Below, one piece after another: positions 1 to 7,394 of a stretch of DNA of 14,434 nt. The stretch is from NCBI GenBank assembly GCA_017549385.1, contig JAFYUX010000064.1, positions 1-14,434 on the forward strand, written 5' to 3'. Position numbers and translations under genes: made by a program. The notes beneath the pieces were generated by a model, which saw only the letters and a program-made list of their open reading frames with translations, searched no databases and was not told the DNA's origin. The DNA comes from Bacillota bacterium (GTDB lineage: Bacteria; Bacillota; Clostridia; Peptostreptococcales; Anaerovoracaceae). Every line of letters starts with the position of its first letter. Position 1 is the stretch's first letter.

Positions 1-51
1 CGTGCTCAGGTGGCGGCGATGGTAATGAGGCTGGCTGATTTTGTTGGTTAA
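1..51 (+). CDS. C-terminal end of an SLH-domain surface protein (partial)
   Basis: The window opens inside a reading frame whose last 16 codons read RAQVAAMVMRLADFVG and end in TAA at 49-51. This matches the last helix of an S-layer homology (SLH) domain (pattern SRAE/QVA.M..R), and it resembles the end of the next gene downstream (SRAEVAIMLERLVKLMVK). The upstream gene is therefore probably another SLH-anchored cell-surface protein, which makes a tandem pair. Only 22 bases separate it from the next start codon, with no room for a terminator, so the two are likely co-transcribed. Nothing can be said about the rest of the protein. Confidence 0.75.
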   Translation, partial: RAQVAAMVMRLADFVG

Positions 52-73
52 GATACTTTAACGAGGAGAAAAT

Positions 74-3000
74 ATGAGACTATTCTTTAGAAAATCATTG
101 TCACTTTTGCTGGCTGTTGTGATGGTGATAAGCATGTTTGCGGTTCCTTCGATGGCTAAAACAGAAGGTACCATTTCAGCTGAAGAAGTAAATGTATATA
201 TCTTGGGAAAAGACGGCAAGAGTGAATGTATTGCTACATATACAGCAGATAAAGAAAATGATACTTATGTAGATAATAACAATAAAGAAATTCCTGGTGT
301 GGTAACTGTCAGTAATTTTACAAATGGTTCTTTAGGTGCAAAAAATTATATTTTATACTCAGGGTCTGATAACGGTAAGTTTTCAAGAGCTCCAGTTGTG
401 ACAAAGTATATTGCGCTTGAGGAGTTTGCAAAGGCTGTTACAGATGGAAAATACAATGCATCATCATGGTTTATAAAAATGAACGCAGGTGATGGATGGG
501 AAACATATTATGGTGTTCCTGATGGTACAAATCGAAAATTGGTTGATGCCAGTGCAAAACTTTATGCCAGTGTAGACTGGGTAAAGGATACCATGAAACA
601 AAATTACACAAGCTATAATCTTTCGGTTGATTCATATGATGATAAATACGAAGTTCCTACTGTGCTTGCAATATGCAGTTACAATGAGCGACTGAATGTA
701 GAAAGACCTGCAGTTGATGGCTTGGAAGCATGGGCTGATGCTCTTGCTGCAAAAAATGATACGGCAAATGCATTGCGTCTTTTCAGTGGGATGGAATCAG
801 GTATTACCAACGGGAAATACATCAATACAGGTTCAAACAGTGAAAAGGGTATATCCAAGATTACATTAGAACCACCTTATTATGTAATTAATGTGGAAGG
901 CGGTATTAAAAATGGTGTTGAAGGTGAGGCTGGGTTTAAGATAACGGCCAATAATGCATCTATATCAACTATGGATAACTGGTTTAAGGCAGGCAGCGAG
1001 GAAATTGTTAAATTAACAGTAATGCCAGATGAAAGTTGTAAAGTAGATCTTTCTGTTAAAACAGAAAGTGGTGATAAAGTTGCTTTAGAAGCAGGCGAAG
1101 CAGGCGTTTATACATTTAGAATGCCAGCAGAAAACGTAACTATTAATACTGTTAAGATTACAGGAGTAACATCTGAAGATTTTACAGGTGGTATATATAC
1201 AATTTCCGAAGGTGGCGAATATAATCTCGGTAAAGATATAGCAGGTACAATCAAAGTTGATACAACTGAAAAAGTAACTCTTACCGGCGGGTATGCTCTT
1301 AGTGAGGATTTAACTGCAACAGAAGACTCATATTCATTTGATTCATTATCTATTGATTGCTCAGGTCTTACTAATGGTGGTGCAAATGTAGAACTGAGGA
1401 ATATGGGCGTTATTGCTCCTGTTTCTGGAAAAAGCATGATTGATTTTACTGGAACAGGTAATATCTTGACTATTAGTGGTATTAATCTGTTGGATTTCAA
1501 CACAGGATTTGGCTCACAGGCTGCAATACATGTGGATAGTAATACGAAACTATTAGTAAATGGTGCGGGAACACTTTATTTATATAAATGTGCTGCAGGA
1601 GCAGGCATTGGTGGAAATAAAGGTGAATTAAATGGCGATATTACTTTTGGTGATGATGCATCATCAACTTTAAATATTTTTGCTAAAGGTACAAAACAAA
1701 GCGCCTTAATCGGAGCGGGTGCAAATGCAGGCAGTGTTAATGATGTGCCTGGTTACATTTCCTTTGTAAGCGGAAGCTACAATTTAATGACAAATTCACG
1801 AGGTGCCTGTGTAGGCGGATCTGCAGGCTCGGGTGGTGCCAGTGATGGAACAAACATATATGTGAAAACTGGAGCTAATGTAAATATTAATGTGGATTAT
1901 ACAGGTGCTGCAGTAGGTGGTGGAGGATACGACTCTGGAAACGATGCATCTGGTGGAATAATTTATATCGATGGTGGCAGCTTAAGGACATATGTAGATA
2001 CGAATGCAGCAAGTAGTGGAGCAACTGGTTATGCAGGTGTTGAATTCATCCAGGGGATAAATGATACAGCAATTACTGCAGATAGAAAGAATTCATCTGA
2101 CGAAACTGTATATAAATGTGTATTTGATACTACAGAATTAATGAAATCAGCAACATCTTTTGAGGTGAAGGTTGATGGTAAAACACATTATATTGGCGGA
2201 TTACATGAATATGGATACATATTTGAAAATACACCAAAAGAAGAGCAGAGTACGAATGGTTTAGTGACAGTGAAAAACTGGTACAAGAATAATGAAAAGA
2301 ATCTGTACTTATACCTCACAGGTAAAAACCATGAAATAGAGGTAAACGGTGAAAAGTTTACTGCAATATTCGATCCTGCCACTGTGGATGATAAAACGGT
2401 ATACACAACTGGGGGATTTGCAATTTTAAAAGATTCAACTGCTTCGTTAGGAGCCCCGGGGAAATTCGAAGTGGGTATTGAAGCAGAAGATATGACCGCA
2501 ACAGTCCCAGTTTCATTAATGGTTTCTTCTAATGGTAAAGGTCTGAAAACTATCAGCTTTAAGGTAAAGTGCCAGTTTCCATTAGAAAAGGTTAAGGTGT
2601 CAGATGAATACACTGCTGTTGTAAAAAAAGCAGATGCCAAGGCTCAGGGTGAAGTTGCAACGGTAGCTGAAACTGGTTCCGGAGAGTATATTGTTGAGAT
2701 AAATAAAAAAGAAGGTACTTTAGAAGCAGGTGCATTAAAACTTGATCTCACGTTTGAAATTTCTGCAGAGACTGCAAAAAAAGAGTATCCGGTAACTTTA
2801 TATGATGGAACATTTTCAGATGGAAATAATGTTGTTCCGTTAGATGTGTCATATGAGGGTTTCAGTATAGGAGTGTATGGTATAACGAGGAATGAAATTA
2901 CGTCCAGTACTGAAAACGGAACTTTAAAATTTAAAGTTGGAGGAACAGAAAATGCAAGTGTAAGAGAAGGTGAAACCGTAGTTGTAGAGACTAAGGCAAA

Positions 3001-5425
3001 TGATGGATACAAGCTCAAAACTGACAGTCTCAAAGTAGCTTGCGGTGATAAAAACATTCCGTTAGATTACAATGCAGATGCCGGTACATATTCATTTAAT
3101 ATGCCTTCAGGGCCGGTAACTGTTACTGCAGAATTTGCTAAGGCGTATAATGTTTTATTAGATAATTCTATTACTAATGGTACAGTAAGTATTGAACCTG
3201 CTTTTGCGGCTTTTGGTGAAAAGGTTATTCTTGAAGTAATGCCTGCGGCAAAGTACAAAATGAAGGATGGTTCATTAAAAGTTACGTATAAAGAACCTGT
3301 TCAGTCTGGTTCAACATTTGCAGCAAGATCAACTGAATACGTGATTAAAGATGTTTCTCTCACACCAGGGGTAAATGCTGGAACTTATATATTCACAATG
3401 CCTGAATATGAGGTTAATGTTGCTGTTGAATTTGAGTTTGATAAAGAACTGGAGGCTCAACAGAAATTAGAAGAACGTCTTAAAGATATGAATCTCACAT
3501 CAACTTATTGGGATGGTAAGTCTGTTGACGTAAGCTGGTACACAGGAAATAAAACTACATATAACATTAGCACGGCTGCAGAGTTTGCAGGTGTTGCAGC
3601 TCTTGTTAACGGTCTCGTAAACAGTAACTGTAAGGTATATACAGGGGATGCTGTATACACTGCAAGTGAGTGGGCTGCAAGTGATTATGTGGCAGGCGGT
3701 TCCGGCAGCACTGGCGGAAATAACGAAGCAACTACGTATTATCATTACGGAATCACAAATTTTGATGGTGTGACTATCAATCTGCTCAACAGTCTTAATA
3801 TGTCTGGCGGTAATTACATGCCTATCGGTGGATCATACCTTATGACAGATGAAAATACATCAACTAAAGTTGGCGGTTCTTTCTACGGTATTTTAGATGG
3901 TTGTGGAAATCGTGTAACTGTTCAGTGTGACAGACACTGTTCCGGAAATTACGGAGACGGCGCTAACGTAGGTCTTATCGGCAGACTTGGTGCACACGAT
4001 AACGATCCTGTTCCAAGAGGTAAGAGCGGCGTATATAATATTGCGGTTTATGGCTCCGTAAAGGCTAACAGATCTGTAGGTGGTGTAGTTGGCAAGATTG
4101 GTGAAACTTCTACAATTGCCACAGTATCAGGTTGTGCCAACTTTGCCTCTGTAACAGGCACAGATGCAAAGGGTACAGGTGGTATCGTAGGCGCAGGCTG
4201 GAACAATGGTGAAATAAAGAACTGTTATAATGCCGGCACGATTTTCAATTCATACAACGCATATGGTGGTATTGTAGGTTCCAATGAGGTTCCTGTAATT
4301 AACTGTTTTAATGTCGGCAAGGTTAGCGGTGCAGGTGCAGCTCCGGCAATTGCCACTGAAAACGGTGGGGGCAGCTACACAAACTGCTACTGGCTTGAAG
4401 GTACAGCTGACATGGGTGTATATAAGAGCGGAAAAGACGGTCTTTCGGCTGGTGCAAAGAAAACATCTGCAGAAATGAAGTCCGAAGAGTTCCTGGAACT
4501 TTTAGGTAGTGCCTTTGATGTTGACTCAGAAAAAATAAACAGCGGTTATCCCGTTCTCTCATGGCAGTCATCAGGAAAACTCCCTGAAGAGGAGGAAAAG
4601 ACAGCTGAAGAACTTACTGCAAATATTGAGACAACAGTAAAGGAAAATAAAGACGGTACAGTAAAGATTACTTTTACAGACAAGGAAAAGAAAGAATCTG
4701 TAGATAAGCTTCCTGCATTTATCAAGGTAAGCTTCCCTGCAAAGGAAGGCTCTGTAGTTGTTCTTGTGGACAAAGACGGCAAGGAAACAATTCTCCCTAA
4801 ATCAGTTATCGAAGACGGCAAAGCGTACATTGCAGTTGATGAAGCCGTAACTGTAAAGGTGGTAGATAACACTAAAGAATTTGCTGACGTGGCAGAAGGC
4901 GAATGGTATGAATCAGCAGTTGATTTTGCATCAAGCCATGGTCTCTTTGGCGGTGTTTCTGAAACAGAATTTGCTCCAAATGCGAAGATGACGAGAGCGA
5001 TGCTGGTAACAGTTCTCCATCGCCTTGAACTTGAATCTGCTGCCAGCAGTTCTGGTTCATTTGGTGATGTAGCCGCAGGTTCATGGTATGCAGATGCTGT
5101 TGCATGGGCCAATACAAACAAGATTGTAGAAGGCTATAACAGTGATACATTTGGTGCAAATGATAATGTTACCCGTGAACAGATGGCTGTTATCCTCTAC
5201 AGATATGCAAAATATATCAAGATGGGTACAGCTGCTGAAGGTGACTTAGGCAAATATACTGATGGTGCCAAGGTTTCTTCCTGGGCAAAGGATGCTATGG
5301 AATGGGCTATTGGTGAAGGTATCATCACTGGCCGTACTGACGGTAGTGCAGATCCTGCAGGGACAGCAAGCAGAGCAGAAGTTGCTATCATGCTGGAACG
5401 TCTTGTAAAACTTATGGTTAAATAA
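74..5425 (+). CDS. Large SLH-anchored modular surface protein (1783 aa)
   Basis: This is a secreted cell-wall-attached protein. A signal peptide (hydrophobic core about residues 8-25, cleavage near SMA-KT at 28) starts it, and GAGGAG lies just before the ATG at 74. From the N-terminus I see: a unique region (30-265); a bacterial-repeat (InlB-B-like) domain ending in the EAGVYTFRMPAENVTI pattern (about 269-363); a Gly-rich beta-helix or carbohydrate-binding-like region (about 372-680) with GIGG/LIGAG/CVGGS/VGGGG turns every 34-36 residues; a cohesin-like beta domain (about 780-935, weak call); two more bacterial-repeat domains (937-1025 and 1025-1120); a GLUG-type region (about 1154-1500); and three SLH domains (about 1603-1653, 1664-1713, 1729-1783). 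SLH domains bind pyruvylated secondary cell-wall polymer. Likely roles are S-layer or adhesion; the ligand is unknown. Codon use changes near residue 1135 (see findings). It follows another SLH gene and abuts a LysR gene. Confidence 0.93.
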   Translation: MRLFFRKSLSLLLAVVMVISMFAVPSMAKTEGTISAEEVNVYILGKDGKSECIATYTADKENDTYVDNNNKEIPGVVTVSNFTNGSLGAKNYILYSGSDNGKFSRAPVVTKYIALEEFAKAVTDGKYNASSWFIKMNAGDGWETYYGVPDGTNRKLVDASAKLYASVDWVKDTMKQNYTSYNLSVDSYDDKYEVPTVLAICSYNERLNVERPAVDGLEAWADALAAKNDTANALRLFSGMESGITNGKYINTGSNSEKGISKITLEPPYYVINVEGGIKNGVEGEAGFKITANNASISTMDNWFKAGSEEIVKLTVMPDESCKVDLSVKTESGDKVALEAGEAGVYTFRMPAENVTINTVKITGVTSEDFTGGIYTISEGGEYNLGKDIAGTIKVDTTEKVTLTGGYALSEDLTATEDSYSFDSLSIDCSGLTNGGANVELRNMGVIAPVSGKSMIDFTGTGNILTISGINLLDFNTGFGSQAAIHVDSNTKLLVNGAGTLYLYKCAAGAGIGGNKGELNGDITFGDDASSTLNIFAKGTKQSALIGAGANAGSVNDVPGYISFVSGSYNLMTNSRGACVGGSAGSGGASDGTNIYVKTGANVNINVDYTGAAVGGGGYDSGNDASGGIIYIDGGSLRTYVDTNAASSGATGYAGVEFIQGINDTAITADRKNSSDETVYKCVFDTTELMKSATSFEVKVDGKTHYIGGLHEYGYIFENTPKEEQSTNGLVTVKNWYKNNEKNLYLYLTGKNHEIEVNGEKFTAIFDPATVDDKTVYTTGGFAILKDSTASLGAPGKFEVGIEAEDMTATVPVSLMVSSNGKGLKTISFKVKCQFPLEKVKVSDEYTAVVKKADAKAQGEVATVAETGSGEYIVEINKKEGTLEAGALKLDLTFEISAETAKKEYPVTLYDGTFSDGNNVVPLDVSYEGFSIGVYGITRNEITSSTENGTLKFKVGGTENASVREGETVVVETKANDGYKLKTDSLKVACGDKNIPLDYNADAGTYSFNMPSGPVTVTAEFAKAYNVLLDNSITNGTVSIEPAFAAFGEKVILEVMPAAKYKMKDGSLKVTYKEPVQSGSTFAARSTEYVIKDVSLTPGVNAGTYIFTMPEYEVNVAVEFEFDKELEAQQKLEERLKDMNLTSTYWDGKSVDVSWYTGNKTTYNISTAAEFAGVAALVNGLVNSNCKVYTGDAVYTASEWAASDYVAGGSGSTGGNNEATTYYHYGITNFDGVTINLLNSLNMSGGNYMPIGGSYLMTDENTSTKVGGSFYGILDGCGNRVTVQCDRHCSGNYGDGANVGLIGRLGAHDNDPVPRGKSGVYNIAVYGSVKANRSVGGVVGKIGETSTIATVSGCANFASVTGTDAKGTGGIVGAGWNNGEIKNCYNAGTIFNSYNAYGGIVGSNEVPVINCFNVGKVSGAGAAPAIATENGGGSYTNCYWLEGTADMGVYKSGKDGLSAGAKKTSAEMKSEEFLELLGSAFDVDSEKINSGYPVLSWQSSGKLPEEEEKTAEELTANIETTVKENKDGTVKITFTDKEKKESVDKLPAFIKVSFPAKEGSVVVLVDKDGKETILPKSVIEDGKAYIAVDEAVTVKVVDNTKEFADVAEGEWYESAVDFASSHGLFGGVSETEFAPNAKMTRAMLVTVLHRLELESAASSSGSFGDVAAGSWYADAVAWANTNKIVEGYNSDTFGANDNVTREQMAVILYRYAKYIKMGTAAEGDLGKYTDGAKVSSWAKDAMEWAIGEGIITGRTDGSADPAGTASRAEVAIMLERLVKLMVK

Positions 5426-5426
5426 T

Positions 5427-6350
5427 ATGAACAGCAGAAGTTTGACTATATACAAAGCGGTATATGAAAAAATGAATATGACTGCTGCGGCGGAAAGCCT
5501 TTACATAAGTCAGCCTTCGGTGAGTCAGGTTATCAAGGAGTTGGAAGATTTCTACGGGGTAAGGCTTTTTCAGCGTATAGCAAAAAAGCTGCATCCGACT
5601 CCTGAAGGAGACCTGCTTTACAAATATGCGATACAGATACTTGGTATGTTTGATGAGGCTCAAAAGGAGATACATCAGCTTTCGGAAAATGGAGAAATCA
5701 CTATTGGGGCAAATATCTCTGTGGGTACGGTTCTTCTGGATAAGTATATAAACAGCTATAAAGAACTGTATCCAGATGTAAAGATTAAAATCAAGGTTAC
5801 CGGGTCAGCGAAGCTGTCCAAGATGATATGTGATCATTCTATTGATTTTGCACTGATGGAGGATCTTGTTTATGACACTTCCCTTGTGCAGGAACCATTT
5901 TACGAAGATAAGATTGTGGTGGTTTGTGCTCCTGATAATGAGCTGGCAGAGAAAAAGAATCTGAGTTTTGCAGACTTGAGAGATCAGGATTTTCTCCTTA
6001 GAGAGAAGGGTGCCGGGGTACGTGACAAGTTTGACTACATCATGAAACTTAATAATATAACTGTGGATCCAGTGTGGGAGGCCAGCAATACAAGGTCACT
6101 GGTAAATGCCGTTAAATCCAGCTATGGGATTGCGGTACTGCCTTATCTGCTGGTAATGGACGATATAAAGTCTGGTGAAATTGTTGAACTGGATATGGCG
6201 GAGTCTCTGCTCAATAGAAACCTGAGTATCACATATCACAAGGATAAGATCTTCAACAAGTGGGCAAAGGAACTGCTGGAACTTTTTCGCAGAGAATCCA
6301 GTGTGAATCCGGTAGCTGAAGAGGAAGAAAACAGAGAGATTCAATCATAG
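5427..6350 (+). CDS. LysR-family transcriptional regulator (307 aa)
   Basis: This is a DNA-binding regulator of normal LysR length. The N-terminal winged helix-turn-helix (residues 1-60) shows the family pattern: TAAAESLYISQPSVSQVIKELE, then GVRLFQR and TPEGDLLYKYA. The effector-binding domain (about 90-290) carries the CysB/CbbR-like segment FLLREKGAGVRDKFD and the motif NTRSLVNAVKSSYGIAVLP. The effector is unknown; the neighbouring molbindin and metal-importer operon make a metal, oxyanion or sulfur-linked signal possible, but that is inference. The ATG is one base after the stop of the SLH gene and I see no convincing ribosome binding site (upstream bases read AACTTATGGTTAAATAAT). Translation may therefore depend on re-initiation, or a promoter may lie within the end of the SLH gene. 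The next in-frame ATG falls inside the helix-turn-helix, so 5427 is the only sensible start. Confidence 0.92.
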   Translation: MNSRSLTIYKAVYEKMNMTAAAESLYISQPSVSQVIKELEDFYGVRLFQRIAKKLHPTPEGDLLYKYAIQILGMFDEAQKEIHQLSENGEITIGANISVGTVLLDKYINSYKELYPDVKIKIKVTGSAKLSKMICDHSIDFALMEDLVYDTSLVQEPFYEDKIVVVCAPDNELAEKKNLSFADLRDQDFLLREKGAGVRDKFDYIMKLNNITVDPVWEASNTRSLVNAVKSSYGIAVLPYLLVMDDIKSGEIVELDMAESLLNRNLSITYHKDKIFNKWAKELLELFRRESSVNPVAEEEENREIQS

Positions 6351-6361
6351 GCAATTGCTTA

Positions 6362-6372
6362 TATGAAACATA
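6362..6372. promoter_or_regulatory. Short inverted repeat TATG-AAA-CATA (possible operator)
   Basis: A small dyad with the T-N(n)-A character of LysR boxes lies 12 bases after the LysR stop and about 12 bases upstream of the putative -35 of the molbindin gene. Its position suits an activator site, but such short dyads are common in AT-rich DNA. No functional claim is made. Confidence 0.15.
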
Positions 6373-6383
6373 AAATCGCCGTA

Positions 6384-6413
6384 TTGGACTGATGATTAAG
6401 TTCGTTCTATACT
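6384..6413 (+). promoter_or_regulatory. Candidate promoter of the molbindin gene
   Basis: A good -10 hexamer, TATACT (6408-6413), is preceded at 18 bp by a poor -35, TTGGAC (6384-6389; three of six consensus bases). The predicted start of transcription near 6420 leaves a leader of about 38 nt with GGAGG before the ATG at 6458. A weak -35 fits activator-dependent expression, and the LysR gene lies immediately upstream. Confidence 0.45.
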
Positions 6414-6457
6414 CTAAAAGTACGACACAGGAAATAAAAAATTGGAGGTAATAGATT

Positions 6458-6871
6458 ATGAAATTAAGCGCTAGAAATCAGTTCGCAGGTAAGGTATCAA
6501 AGGTTACAGAAGGTGCAGTAAACGGCATCGTATCTATCGAAGTAAATGGTACACCAGTATCTGCTACAATCTCAATGGAAGCTATCAGCGAACTCGGTCT
6601 TGCTGAAGGTGTAGAAGCTGTTGCAGTTATGAAGGCTACAGAAGTTATGATCGCTACTGCTGATTCTAAGATCTCTGCAAGAAACAAGTTTGCAGGTAAG
6701 ATTGCTGAAATCAACAAGGGTGCTGTAAATGCTGTAGTTAAGGTGGACAGTGTAATCGGTACTGTTTCTGCTACAATCTCTCTCAACGCAGTAGAAGAAC
6801 TCGGCCTCGTAGAAGGTGGCGATGTAATCGCTGTAGTTAAGGCTACATCTGTAATGGTAGGCTTAGCATAA
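6458..6871 (+). CDS. Molbindin: tandem Mop (TOBE) domain molybdate/tungstate-binding protein (137 aa)
   Basis: This is a small cytoplasmic oxyanion-binding protein made of two homologous Mop/TOBE domains of about 69 residues. They begin SARNQFAGKV (residue 4) and SARNKFAGKI (residue 73). Each contains a VSATIS strand, an ELGL.EG turn and an A.V(M/V)KAT.VM ending, as in clostridial molbindins and the C-terminal di-Mop of ModE. Molbindins assemble into oligomers that store or buffer molybdate or tungstate. There is no helix-turn-helix and no ABC ATPase part, so it is a stand-alone binder. The start is clear: GGAGG sits eight bases before the ATG. Codon use is strongly biased (CTC/CTT Leu, GAA, GCT), suggesting high expression. 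It has its own candidate promoter and a terminator, so it is probably monocistronic. It gives the main hint that the neighbourhood concerns molybdenum or tungsten. Confidence 0.93.
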   Translation: MKLSARNQFAGKVSKVTEGAVNGIVSIEVNGTPVSATISMEAISELGLAEGVEAVAVMKATEVMIATADSKISARNKFAGKIAEINKGAVNAVVKVDSVIGTVSATISLNAVEELGLVEGGDVIAVVKATSVMVGLA

Positions 6872-6893
6872 TTTTTAAATAAATTTGTTTTTA

Positions 6894-6926
6894 AGAGACT
6901 GTCTCCCTCGGGCAGTCTCTTTTTTT
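6894..6926 (+). terminator. Rho-independent terminator after the molbindin gene
   Basis: AGAGACTG (6894-6901) pairs with CAGTCTCT (6913-6920), giving an 8-bp perfect stem extended by GU and GC pairs towards a short pyrimidine-rich loop. It is followed directly by a run of T (6920-6926). It ends the molbindin transcript 22 bases after its stop codon and separates it from the downstream operon. Confidence 0.93.
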
Positions 6927-6947
6927 ATGCCCTAATGGACAATTGGG

Positions 6948-6965
6948 ATATGCAACTTAATATGC
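6948..6965. repeat. Direct repeat ATATGC x2, 12-bp period
   Basis: ATATGC occurs at 6948-6953 and 6960-6965, separated by AACTTA, about 70-85 bp upstream of the -35 of the strong promoter at 7034. The spacing is close to one helical turn, as in some activator sites. An A-rich stretch of AAAC-type repeats (6993-7031) follows and could act as an UP element. Both readings are speculative. Confidence 0.2.
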
Positions 6966-7033
6966 CTAAAACAAAGATAAGCGTTATAAATGCAAACAAA
7001 ACGAAACAAACCAAACTAAAACTAACAAAAATG

Positions 7034-7062
7034 TTGACATGTAAAACCAGAAGTGGTAATAT
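7034..7062 (+). promoter_or_regulatory. Near-consensus sigma-A promoter of the transport operon
   Basis: TTGACA (7034-7039) matches the -35 consensus at all six positions. TAATAT (7057-7062) resembles the -10 consensus, and the spacer is exactly 17 bp. An A-rich UP-like tract lies immediately upstream. Transcription should begin near 7069, which gives a leader of about 340 nt to the SD-served ATG at 7407, or about 375 nt to the GTG at 7444. Such a strong core promoter suggests that control, if any, is by repression or through the long leader. Confidence 0.82.
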
Positions 7063-7101
7063 CAAGATACAGAAGGAGAGAAACTCCCTTTTATTTTTAC
7101 T

Positions 7102-7129
7102 AAGGTTATTTTCGAACTAGAATAACCTT
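7102..7129 (+). other. Leader hairpin 1
   Basis: AAGGTTATT (7102-7110) pairs perfectly with AATAACCTT (7121-7129). A wobble and an AU pair extend the stem, leaving a loop of about six bases that contains part of a TTCGAA palindrome. There is no T run after it, so it is not a terminator. It starts about 33 nt into the predicted transcript. Confidence 0.7.
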
Positions 7130-7144
7130 CGGCGAAATATATCA

Positions 7145-7166
7145 ACACACTCAAAACACACTCAAA
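7145..7166 (+). repeat. Perfect 11-nt tandem repeat in the leader
   Basis: The unit ACACACTCAAA occurs twice back to back (7145-7155 and 7156-7166), with no obvious self-pairing, between hairpin 1 and the long-range stem. An 11-nt period fits either an unstructured repeat bound by an RNA-binding protein or two turns of a DNA operator. Which, if either, cannot be told here. Confidence 0.6.
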
Positions 7167-7170
7167 CGTT

Positions 7171-7264
7171 TCGAAGAGGAAGCGGCTTATCAGCAGAGGT
7201 GGAAAATGTCGTACTTGATTCATTCGGTTTAGATCCGTATATATCACAGTCGCTTCTTTTTCGA
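7171..7264 (+). other. Long-range 14-bp stem in the leader
   Basis: TCGAAGAGGAAGCG (7171-7184) pairs along its whole length with CGCTTCTTTTTCGA (7251-7264), using two GU wobbles. A further GU pair (7185 with 7250) is possible. The stem closes a 66-nt internal segment. This is the closing-helix shape typical of a ligand-binding or multi-branched RNA domain. Confidence 0.65.
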
Positions 7265-7270
7265 ACAATC

Positions 7271-7299
7271 CACCGGATGATGCAGCTTATCATCCGGTG
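7271..7299 (+). other. Perfect 11-bp hairpin in the leader
   Basis: CACCGGATGAT (7271-7281) pairs perfectly with ATCATCCGGTG (7289-7299) around a seven-base loop, GCAGCTT. It follows the long-range stem by six bases. The sequence after it (ACATTGAACC) is not T-rich, so it does not look like a classical terminator. It could be a stabilising or processing hairpin, or the expression-platform stem of a regulatory RNA. Confidence 0.75.
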
Positions 7300-7302
7300 A
7301 CA

Positions 7303-7332
7303 TTGAACCGCTGATTAAAAACTTTCTATCAT
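7303..7332 (+). promoter_or_regulatory. Possible second promoter close to the operon
   Basis: TTGAAC (7303-7308, four of six) and TATCAT (7327-7332, five of six) are 18 bp apart. If used, transcription would start near 7339 and skip the structured leader. It is weaker than the promoter at 7034 and may be chance in this AT-rich stretch. Confidence 0.3.
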
Positions 7333-7339
7333 TATATTT

Positions 7340-7355
7340 ATGGCTATACAGCCAT
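7340..7355 (+). other. Small hairpin near the operon start
   Basis: ATGGCT (7340-7345) pairs with AGCCAT (7350-7355) around ATAC. It ends about 40 bases before the GGGAGGA ribosome binding site at 7395-7401. The stem is short and its significance is uncertain. Confidence 0.3.
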
Positions 7356-7394
7356 CTCCTTAAAATTGCAGGGTTTAAAGTCATAATTGTCATC

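Noticed and set aside
2188..3057. Two long minus-strand ORFs (150 and 137 codons) under the SLH gene
   Set aside because: The sense frame is a continuous secreted repeat protein. These arise from low stop frequency opposite its codons.
4546..5121. 191-codon minus-strand ORF under the SLH domains
   Set aside because: It is antisense to well-recognised SLH and linker coding sequence. The Ser/Thr-rich product shows no domain, and there is no ribosome binding site or promoter.
6935..7120. 61-codon + strand ORF between the molbindin terminator and the leader
   Set aside because: It runs through the strong promoter and leader hairpin 1, has no ribosome binding site, and its Lys/Thr/Asn-rich product is what A-rich non-coding DNA yields.
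7145..7166. CRISPR-like or IS-end repeats
   Set aside because: There are only two adjacent 11-nt units with no spacers, and no transposase or terminal inverted repeats are in the window.
7271..7299. Reading the perfect hairpin as a transcription terminator or attenuator
   Set aside because: No T run follows on either strand, so intrinsic termination is not supported; it was kept only as a structural element.
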